Part shown: in pieces, positions 55,701 through 64,000 of the stretch
Position numbering within the stretch: the stretch's first letter is position 1
How the letters are laid out: every line of letters begins with the position of its first letter
NCBI GenBank assembly: GCA_947646735.1
Contig: CANTFK010000182.1
Location: 478,501-542,500 of the forward strand
Direction: 5' to 3'
DNA: 64,000 nt
Source of the DNA: Peronospora farinosa
Lineage: Eukaryota; Oomycota; Peronosporomycetes; Peronosporales; Peronosporaceae
Made by a program: the position numbers and the translations under genes
Notes under the pieces: model-generated
Databases searched by the model: none
The model's input: the letters and a program-made list of their open reading frames with translations, nothing else
Told to the model about the DNA's origin: nothing

Positions 55701-56512
55701 GATTCTACAGCTTCGAGAGCCTTAACCATACGTAGATCCGCCCGGAGGTCGGACAGGCGCTTATCATCACAATTCTGCAGGGAACGTTGCATTTGCTGGT
55801 GGAAGGCGCGATCGGACTCCTTGTGTTCATCCAAGAGCGTTCCAGGGTTGTTGCCTTGAAACCAATGGAGGCGATCGCAAAGGCAGTGAAGCGTGACATT
55901 GAGCGTTGCTGCAACAATCGGTACTTTGGGTAGCCAGCGAGGACACCTGCAGGGTAAATGCATACGAGGGGTGACGCAAGTATAAACTCAAGTGGGTAAT
56001 TATCTTCATGATACCAATGTTTGTCCAAGAAGTAACGCGAGATACGGTAGGAGAGGTCGTAGAGAGTCGGCGATACAAGACAATAGTCTATTCGGTTCCG
56101 CTGATTAGGGTCGTAGAATACGCGTCGATAAGGAACGGTAGTCCGCCAAGGGTCAAGAATTCCTAATTTTAGCATCCAAGATTGCAGCTCGTCTCGTCCT
56201 AGGCCATGCGGATAGGGCACCAGCTCATCAAGCAAGTGTTCAAGAGGAACGTTCAAGTCACCGAGGACAAGATGGCAAGCTACGTCAGAAAAATCAGTCG
56301 GCAGAGAGGTTTATAATCGTTCACGGGTCTAGGAGCGTAGACGAGATCGATGAAAAGTGAACAGAAGCCGAGCGTGGCCTTAACGACGAGGCAGTTGGCT
56401 TACTTGGCGGCTGGAGCGTAGACGACGTATACATCGATAACGTTCTTGAGAGAGTGAGCACCGTAGAGGAAGAGAGCGACACCGTCGTGGCCAGTATAAT
56501 CGGAGTCGTCAC
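52743..56512 (-). pseudogene. LINE B ORF2 (endonuclease, RT, zf-RVT) remnant
   Basis: Endonuclease: HLVLGDLNVPLEHLLDELVP and RIDYCLVSPTLYDLSYRISR (56000-56290). Linker with LLDEHKESDRAFHQQMQ. RT: GFVCGRSIRHALLRFQGL and SAGAVLLDFDKSFDSVLW (54870-54990). The catalytic FADD box reads FAVD (about 54575), so the first aspartate is lost. C-terminus: ETDQHLFRSCAVAQAVWDKY (zf-RVT part, ~53110) and RCSILCTLWLHHIDCMMNG (~52900). Multiple frameshifts. Confidence 0.8.
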
Positions 56513-56865
56513 GATGGGACCAAAAACTTAGGAACGTTAGTCAGAAGAGTTAATGTAGTGAATGACCACCTTCAAGCGGTCATCGGTAGTAAACTTGGTT
56601 TTTTGAAGGGCGACAAGATGATAGTCGACCAGGAGCTGGGTAAACATACTTCGGGCCGCACAACCATGACGACCGGGCGCATTCAGTCTATCAATATTCA
56701 TATACATACCGCGCAGGTCCCAAGGCGACTCAGAGGTGAGCCACCTGGGTCGCCTCCGAAGAGATCAAGGAGCCGTCATCGGAGGCGTCACCAGCCGACG
56801 ACCGCGAAAACGCCGAGTCAGTAGAAGCCATGGACACGCAATCGTCGATGTCGCAGGGGTTGTCC

Positions 56866-58342
56866 TCAAGGAAGAGCGCCATCGCCGAAGAAATCGATAG
56901 TCTGAGATACTGGCAATAGTCTTGCCCCAACTGGAAATGGCATAGGGTCGTCAGCGTTTAGTCCGTCTAGAGCAAGAAGTGCGAATATGGGTACCAAGAC
57001 ACCGGTGTGGTGCCACAAAGAGCTTTCACTTTCACTGGGTCGTGATAAATGGCTGGTGCGCGCGCACGAAAAATAAACCCACAAGCGCATACGCGCGAAA
57101 TATCGAGAGACGATTCTTCCGGGATGCAGACCGCAAGAATCGAGTTCGTGGGAGGCGACATGTCTCCCCAGTGATGGTGTTGCAAACGGCGAATGAAGCT
57201 TATTCGGTACCATGGGTCGTTGAAGGTTGGCCACCGTACACCCAAAGTAACGCATGTTCCTCGACCACCGGCGACAAGGATGCCCGGCGGCGTGAACAAC
57301 CGGAGCATAGGCACTAAACTGAGGGGTCAGGGCCGCAACACGATCTTTAGATTCATGTAGACCAGCAAGATCCTGCGCCGCGCGTCTCGCACGGCGACGA
57401 TATTCCGAACACTTTAACGTGTTCTTAGAAGGAGCAAGCCCTAAGCGGGCGGCCACCAGGCTGCCCACCGTCTCAGATAAGGCACGTGGCGAGCATCGGA
57501 TCTGCATTTCGGCTGCAAAAGCGACTGAATAGGCGTCGCCAGCAGTGTATTCATCGAAATCTTCTCACTAAAAGCCAACTCGAATGATGTAGGCGTGACG
57601 GGGAAGCCGAAGACCAGACGGCCATCCTTCACTGGGCTGTTAGAGGCGTCAAACTCTGCAGCAACGCTTATGTTCGGGGCACGTGAGCAGAGGGCATGGC
57701 GCGTCACCTTCATCCATGCTTGCACAGAAGCCGTCGGCGCTAAACTATAAATAATAAGAATGCCTTCCGTCAGCGTGCGGACGGGCGGTGAGGCCGCGGC
57801 CGCTGCCTGCGCCCCCGACGGTGTCGATACGGCGTTCGCGGGTGCACGCCTCGACGCCGGAGAAGACGCGCGCCATGCAAGGACGAAAGGCCGCAGCACC
57901 TGTTTAACGAGCGTGTATTGTGCTGTACGTACACCGGGGACTCGAAACCGATCTCACGCAGAGGTTGTCCACCAGGCATGAGTGCCGCTGGGATGTCATG
58001 CTGCAGAAACCAGACTGTGCGGTCCCGAAACATCAGAGAGCTCTCCAAATGTTTCGGCGCAATAATTGGTTGCAGGCCGAGGCGAACAAAGTAGTCGTAA
58101 ATTGCATTTTCCTCCAGGTCAGAAGCCTTTCGAGTTAGGTCGGCGAAATACCAGCGCTCGTAAGCGCTGTAGGGCTTGACGATCAGTTTATGGCCCATAC
58201 ACGTCACCGCAGTCGATCTTGCTGTCGAGGTCTCGGTTGGTACAGGTGAAGCGAATGCCGTGGCCCTTGACGCAGACGAAGTCGCAAAGGGAGATAAGTG
58301 CCTGGTCTTACGTGGTGGACTGTGGCTCCCTATTAATGACAT
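56866..58342 (-). pseudogene. LINE B ORF1 remnant
   Basis: YERWYFADLTRKASDLEENA and DRTVWFLQHDIPAALM...PLREIGFESPV (58000-58200) match LINE D ORF1. LALAPSKNTLKCSEYRRRARR, VAALTPQFSAYAPVVHAAG and RAPAIYHDPVKVKALCG (57050-57450) match LINE C ORF1. Ala/Pro/Arg-rich middle part. Frames broken. The next ~490 bp to 58832 are the LINE 5' region. Confidence 0.65.
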
Positions 58343-58832
58343 GGAGAATGTCGTCGAAGCGAAGTCGCTGAAAATTCACGACGCTGGGATAAAAAACTTG
58401 ACCTTATCGTCCGTGGCGACACGAGAGTGCTGCACTTCCCGGAGGGCAACGGCGCGAAGTTTATCCGCCGAAGCAGACCGAGCCTGCGTCTCCGCGATGT
58501 GAGCGAAGAACTTGTCCATCGGTACATGACGCGGCGGACGACCGAATCTGACACGTTACTCCTGGCGTGCGTTGGGGATAGGCGCCTTTTGAATAGAAGC
58601 CGTTTGGTGTGTAAGGACGCGACGGGGAAACCATCTTGAAGATTAGTTTGAAAGGCAATTGGAAAGACGAAGGTTGCGCACGGACAGGGCAGGCGAAGCA
58701 ACAACAAGAATTCGAAAGTGTCGCACGTGAGCCGAGCGTGGGGTCGTGCGAAAAGCCGCGAGGGTAGCGTCACATTATTGGCTGAAGGCGCGGAGTGAAT
58801 GTCACGTGCGCGCTAGCTGGCAAATTGGAAAC

Positions 58833-58849
58833 TGGAGGGCAAGTCTGGT
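58833..58849. repeat. 17-bp 18S rRNA segment between LINE B and LINE C
   Basis: tggagggcaagtctggt, identical to the segment at 38248-38264 and to conserved 18S. It separates the 5' end of LINE B from the 3' end of LINE C: right-hand target-site duplication of B and insertion site of C. Confidence 0.9.
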
Positions 58850-58902
58850 TCAATAGTTGTTTATTATCAACGGCCGTTGATAATAAACAACTATTGAACC
58901 AG
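58845..58902. repeat. 58-bp perfect palindrome at the LINE C 3' junction
   Basis: Two 29-bp arms with no spacer (58845-58873 and 58874-58902). Each arm holds ctggt plus the LINE 3' tail tcaatagttgtttatt. The tail thus occurs twice in opposite orientation, with part of the 18S target. Confidence 0.95.
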
Positions 58903-59087
58903 CACAGATTAATATGCAGGGTGGATCAGGAATCAAGGGTGTGTTGTCCACATTGATATGGTGTGGTCTACATAATATGGTGTGATCTACCCCAGATATA
59001 AAGTCTGACATGATCTTTGGCCTACCCAAGTATGAAGTTTGAGAGGTCTCAAAAAACATGCAGGTTATAAATTCTAGAGGTCGGGGT

Positions 59088-59336
59088 TTCTCGAATATTC
59101 TCGAAAAGAGGCCGAAGAATTGAGCGCATCGCGAGTGTACTTGAAATTTGGTCTACCGAATAACCGCGGAGAGGGATGACGCGAATGAACTGGAAGGAGG
59201 GGTGTTGCGAATGTTCTCGAAAAATGGGCACCTCCAACGTTCTCGAAACTGAGTGTCGAAAATGTTCTCGAAAATGAAGTCCCGAATGTTCTCGACAATG
59301 GGTAAGACGAGCAAGCCGATATCGAATGTTCTCGAA
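59088..59336. promoter_or_regulatory. Cluster of heat-shock-element-like repeats
   Basis: Six GAAnnTTCnnGAA-type sites. Perfect at 59088-59105 (four alternating GAA/TTC blocks), 59209-59221 and 59324-59336. One-base deviants at 59235-59247, 59260-59272 and 59284-59296. Inner spacing is 24-26 bp, so the sites also form a diverged tandem repeat (cgaatgttctcgaaaatg). Confidence 0.5.
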
Positions 59337-59816
59337 AGTGGGTGGGCAGGTCAGGCCAATGCTGAAAATGGGGTCATTTCCCAAATTTCCAACAATGACT
59401 TAAACTCCCACAACACCAACCGAATAGCGGCTGCCGCACTGATTACCAGGGGTAACGGGGCGACGACCGCGCTGAGCGGGTCCACCGCTACAGAAGCAGG
59501 TACCCCGCATGAGTCCTATGTGTCCTTTAACACGGGCCCTTTGGAAGCGTGCGGGCGCGTTGGGAAGGTAGATGAAGCCCAGCATAGGCAGGCAGTCGCT
59601 ACCGAGACAACTGGAGATCGGTACTCGTATCTCGGGGAACGCCTGACGGCGGCGATGGTGGACCTGACGGCAATGGGGACGTAGGAAAGAGGTGGGGAAA
59701 CCCGGAACGGCAAGTGCAGGGGTAGGCGAGGTTGAATAGCGTAGCGCATCCCACAATAACAAGAATAATACACCACCGCGTAAACAATCTTGCCGCACCG
59801 TGCTCAGACATAACGG

Positions 59817-62800
59817 CTAGGGCGAGGCCTCGCCGGACTCAGGGGAAAGCCACCTACCACATAATGTGCGAATACGGGGGTTCTCAGCAGCACGCATACG
59901 GCGGAGGTGAAGAGTGATGTAAGTCCGGGCGCGTTGGAGGACGTACGATGTGTTGGTGGACCCTCCGTTCATCATACAGTCATAATGATGAAGCCACAGG
60001 ATGTACAACACACTACAGCGTAGCACTTTGAAGACACGGAGCATGTTGTGGGCTCCGGAGGTAACGACGGCATGCGGGGTAAAGACGACCTCCTGGAGAT
60101 AAACCACAGCCGCCCACGTGATGTCTCCGGTGAGAAGCGGCCGAAAGTCGGAGAGGAGCGTGTCCCAGGCGTGACGCGCCACGGGGCAATACTAGAAGAG
60201 GTGTTGAGGACTCTCCACGTCGGGACACCCATGCACGCAGAGGACGCATGATGTCTGGTGCTAGTACTTGGACCGGACGTTAAGGCCATTGTGTTAAAGA
60301 CGGATTTAATGTCCGCCAGGATCGGCAGAAGATCCAGGTCAAGGTCCTCAAGAGGTAGTCATTCATACGACGGCACCACTAAAATTCCGAGAGGAGTATG
60401 CGGCGGTCGTGGTATGGGAGGCCGAGAGTGAAGCAGACGGTAGAATCCGTGGTTACGGCCCTCAAGAAAAACGACGGCACCGAAAAGCCACCCGTGAGAA
60501 GCCGCAAACTGAGCTCCTGGAGACGAGGCGCCAGCAGAGGAGAGGCGTCAAGATCAAGGCCAAGAAAGGCAGCCACCTGCCGGCTAAAGTGCCCAGCAGC
60601 ACCGGACCACTGAGCACGAACGGTAAAGTGGGCTGGATCAAGGACGGACTTGCACACTGTTGCCGTCGGGTACGCGCCATGACGGTCCACAAAGTCCTGA
60701 GCGCGGGTGTACCCAGCCGCAATAAACTGAAAAGCATTGATCGAAGCAGGCCCGGTGATTCGGCGCGCGGCGTTGGCACGAAGGAAGTGGTTCTGCCAAT
60801 ATGGCAGCTCAACGATGGCCCAATCGAAGTCAGACAGCGTGCAATGACGGACGACGAGTGAGTGCCAAGCACGAAGAGGGTCGATCCAGAAGGGGCCGAT
60901 ATCCATCCAGTGCTTGGACAACGTAAGGCCTCCCGGGATAGGGGCGTACAGGAGATCGAACTCCTGACCACCGTAACGGAGAGGCGCCGAGAAGAGCTGA
61001 AAGGCGGCGGCAAACCAGCGAGGGACAACGTGCGTTGCATCAACTTCCCTCATGGCGTCACGAAGACTGCAAAGCTGGACAGCATGGCTGAACGACGATG
61101 TCTCTGGGAGACCGAGACCACCTTGGGACGTTGGCCAGTAAAGCCATTCCTCCGCCATTAAGCCGCGAATGCGCGCGTGTCCGACAGTTCCTTTTTAAAC
61201 AGGAAGGATTTGCAAAGGCGCTTGACGTGGGTCGCGACATTCAGAAGTACACAATTAACGGCCGCCGTGTACCACAGAAGGGGTAGCACAATCGTACGAA
61301 GGATAACTACACGAACGAGAAGGTTGCGTGCACGATACCGCCAGAGCTTGCAGCGAAAAACCATGGCATCAAGGACCCGGGGAAATCGGGAGCTGGTCGG
61401 GAGTTAAGGGCTCATGAAGATGCCGAGGAGACGCACCAAGCCAGCATCCCTGGACGAACCCGGTCTGGTCCGAGTGATGGTGACGCGGAATAATAGTACG
61501 AAGACGCCAATCCAGGACCTTCGGACCGAACTTGGCATCGTGATTAAGCAGCGTGATAGGACGGTAGTTACTGGGGAGATCCCGATCACCTCCGTTGACC
61601 AACAGGGAGATATAATCCATACGCTGAAAACGCGACATGCGACCATGATCAAAATTGCTAGCGTACACCATTTCGTACACTTGTGCCCAAGCATGAACAT
61701 TGAGCTGGTAGTACTCCGCGGGGAGCCCGTCGTAGCCGGCCGAGCGTCCCTTAGGGGAGTGGGAGATGGCCCAATAGAAATCATTGGCCGTGATAGGGGC
61801 ATCAAGCATACGACGGTCTTGCTCGGACAGCCGAGCTGTCGTGTGCTGGAGGAGTCGTGGAAGGGCAATGGGATCGTACTGCCGAGGCGGTGTTGAAGAG
61901 GCCAGGTCCCATGAAGGGGACTGAAAAAGCGAGCCCCAATAGGAGCGATGGACAGCCGCCATCTCTTCAGGGTCATCCGTTACCGAGCCGTCAGATGTGG
62001 AGACAGAAGGTATCACCACTGAGTGAGCGGAAGACGTAGGCGAGCGGAAGAAAGAGGCCGAGCCCCGTTCACCCTATGAAACAGTTTGGTCGAACTTAGA
62101 CTTCTCACGACGACTCGCGAAGAACTCTTCCAAGGCTCGAAGCGAGCCACGAGCTGCTTCGAGAGCAGAGCGCGTGTCTGGGGTTGAACTAACCGCGTCA
62201 ACAGCGTGTGCCATGCAGACGTCGCTGCGGAGTTTGGCGAGGCGTTCATCATCGTTGTTCCGTAACGCGCGTTGCATTTCACGAAGAAAAGCGCGATCAG
62301 CAGCTTTGTGTTCATCAAGGAGCAACCCTGGGTTGTTGCCAGAGAACCACTTGAGGCGGATGCACAAGCAGGTGAGCGTCCGACTGAGGGTTTCGCGAAC
62401 AATAGGGACGTTCAGTAGCCAGCGAGGACACTTCCCGGAAGACGCTTGCTATCCGGCCGGGATGGCGAAGCAAGGTGGAACTTCACCGGGTAGTGGTCTT
62501 CGTGATACCATTTCATGTCAGTGACTTATCTTGACCCGCGATAGAATTTCTCATAGAGACCGGGTGTCACGAGACAATCGTCGATCCGATTGCACTATTG
62601 GGGCCCGGAGAACAGGCGTCGGTCCGGGAAGGTAGAACGCCACGGATCCAAGACGCCAAGCTCGAGCATCCAAGTTTGAAGTTCTGCCCGACCAAAATTA
62701 TGCGTGTAAGGCACTAGCTCGTCGAGAAAGGGGTCGAACGGCGTATTAAGGTCACCGAGAACCAGATGCTGAGCCGAATCTGGAAAGCGGGTAGGTAGAG

Positions 62801-63303
62801 ATTCGAAGAATCGTTTTCGAGCAGTAACCTCCACAGGGGCGTAGACGACATGAATAAAGACTTGGAGGGTCCCAATCACAGGTATCAAGCACGAGGTTGC
62901 GGCCGAGCTAATCAGCATGAGCATAGAGTGTGGTGACATCTGTCACTGAGGTGAAGGGATGGGTACTGGAAAGTATGAGAGCTACACCGTTACGAATTGT
63001 GAAGTCGGCGTCGTCGCGATGAGACCAGAAGGCGCGAGCCGTCGCGTCAGAAGACTTGATGTAGTGTGTGACCACCCGAATATGATCCGGCTTGGAAAAC
63101 TTGGTTTCTTGGAAAGCGATAAGATCGTAGGCAGAGAGAAGCTTGTCGAACATACTCCTCACTGCTCCTCCCGACCGGCCAGGCGCGTTAGGTCCGTTGA
63201 TATTCATCGACAGACCGCGCACAGCCCAAGGCAACTCAGAGTTGAGGGGTATCAAGGGCCGCAGTAGAGCCCATCGATTCATCGTCACTGGAAGCGGATG
63301 CAT
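59817..63303 (-). pseudogene. LINE C ORF2 (endonuclease, partial RT, zf-RVT)
   Basis: Endonuclease: LSMNINGPN, AFQETKFSKPD (catalytic Glu), NGVALILSSTHPF and HLVLGDLNTPFDPFLDELV (62600-63260). RT start: APITANDFYWAISHSPKGRS, AGYDGLPAEYYQ and LPSNYRPITLLN (61380-61900). Near 61390 the frame jumps to LWRYRARNLLVRVVILRTIV, so the RT palm with the FADD box is deleted. C-terminal: an open frame of 259 residues (60379-61158) with GQEFDLLYAPIPGGLTLSKH, then CVLCVHGCPDVESPQHLF, a stop and YCPVARHAW, a zf-RVT-type zinc motif (about 60180-60250). Confidence 0.8.
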
Positions 63304-64000
63304 CAGGCTCCTCTAGAGCCAGATTGGAGGAGGCAACGGAGGAAGTCCCATCATCCCCAGCGATGTGGTCGTCACGTACCAACTGTAGGGAGAGTAAGAC
63401 GGGAACGCTGAGGTACTGTTCGAACTCAGCGCCAAGTTGATACGCACATAATGCGGCCAACGTCTCATCCGACCAGAGCAAGAAGTATGAGCACGTCAAA
63501 CACGAGACATCGACACCAGCGCATAATGCCTGAACCTTGACAGGGTCGTGGTATATGGCCGGTGCATGCGTACGAAGGAATAAGTCCATGTGTGCGTACG
63601 CATGGGCGAGGTCACGATACGTTTCATCCGGAATACGTTCAGCAAGAATGACGCTAGCCGGTGGCGCATCACCTTCTGGATAGTCGTGGCGGAGACGGGA
63701 TAGGAAGCTTGAATCAGTACCATGAGTCCCAGACGACTTGCCGCTGAAATGACGGAGCACAGTGTGCTCCTCTAGAACGGAATTCAGTTCGGTCGGGCTG
63801 GCATGCACAAGTGGAGAGTAGATGCTGGGCTGGGCAGTCATCGCTGCCAAGCGATCTTCGGGCATACCCAAAGAAGGGAGGTCACGGGCCGCCCAGCGAG
63901 CTCGGTGGCGATACTCGGAACGCGACAACGTGTTGGTATGAGGCTTCAGAATCGATCGGGCGGTGACGAGGGTACCAACTGGGTCCGCCAGGGCCGTAAG
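63236..64000 (-). pseudogene. LINE C ORF1, C-terminal part (continues outside)
   Basis: An open frame from 63928 to 63236, and probably further right in a related frame. It carries SEYRHRARWAARDLPSLGMP, APAIYHDPVKVQALC, SYFLLWSDETLAALCAYQL and an acidic tail ending DTPQL. The stop overlaps the beginning of the endonuclease frame. I do not recognise a domain; position and conservation across LINE B-F mark it as the family's ORF1. Confidence 0.65.

Larger units (their letters stand above)
49636..58832 (-). mobile_element. LINE B, inserted antisense in 18S rDNA
   Basis: 3' end at the 18S junction (49636), 5' end at 58832, flanked on both sides by the 18S-derived segment (49619-49635 degenerate, 58833-58849 intact). 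Coding order right to left: ORF1, endonuclease, RT, zf-RVT region. A SET-domain ORF with an LTR-like insertion occupies its 3' region (49934-52527). RT is inactive by sequence. Confidence 0.8.
58850..64000 (-). mobile_element. LINE C, runs off the window
   Basis: 3' end at the 18S segment (58849/58850). Right to left from the window end: ORF1 C-terminal part, endonuclease, first half of RT, a deletion, then the C-terminal zf-RVT region and ~960 bp of 3' region. Best-preserved reading frames of the LINEs here. Confidence 0.85.

Noticed and set aside
56979..57317. Plus-strand ORF in LINE B
   Set aside because: Antisense to LINE ORF1, no motif.

Overview
The window is nuclear DNA of an oomycete, most likely a Peronosporales species (Phytophthora or a downy mildew). 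I infer this from several things: intronless genes; a family of START-like proteins ending in a degenerate FYVE zinc finger; a CYP86-like P450; an Rh-type ammonium transporter; INR/FPR-type core promoters; and typical oomycete Copia, Gypsy and LINE relics. The species cannot be named from sequence alone.

Left part (1-28.4 kb), gene-bearing. From left to right it holds START/FYVE protein 1 (-), a membrane-anchored cytochrome P450 (+), a small Cys-containing orphan ORF (-), START/FYVE protein 2 (-), one clear and one weak START/FYVE pseudogene (-), an Rh-type ammonium transporter (+), a small ORF with a signal-peptide-like start (+), START/FYVE protein 3 (+), a glutamate synthase small-subunit-type oxidoreductase with a mitochondrial-looking N-terminus (+), a LisH-CTLH-WD40 protein (+) and a split small ORF (-). 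The START/FYVE genes form a local family cluster. The ammonium transporter and the glutamate synthase subunit both concern nitrogen assimilation, but they are about 7 kb apart and nothing shows co-regulation.

Right part (28.4-64 kb), repeat-dominated. It starts with a decayed Ty3/Gypsy relic, then a stray ribosomal-spacer repeat. Next come LINE relics E and D (-), a mitochondrial insertion (trnH plus an nad4 fragment), LINE F (+) and a 5' portion of a Copia element (-). A broken rDNA unit follows: about six spacer repeats of ~181 bp, a transcribed-spacer-like stretch, and only the first ~594 bp of a degenerate 18S gene. From there to the end are LINE B and LINE C (both -). A SET-domain ORF, itself split by an LTR-like insertion, sits in the 3' region of LINE B.

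Main discovery. The minus-strand LINEs (APE endonuclease, RT, zf-RVT) appear to be specific for 18S rDNA. Three LINE 3' ends abut the same 18S nucleotide, just before the universally conserved GCCAGCAGCCGCGG. LINE B is flanked on both sides by a ~17-bp 18S duplication, and the copies stand head-to-tail, separated only by that duplication. The elements lie antisense to the rRNA. All visible copies are broken, so the family must be traced elsewhere in the genome. Secondary points are a 58-bp perfect palindrome at the LINE C 3' junction and a cluster of heat-shock-element-like repeats in the LINE C 3' region.
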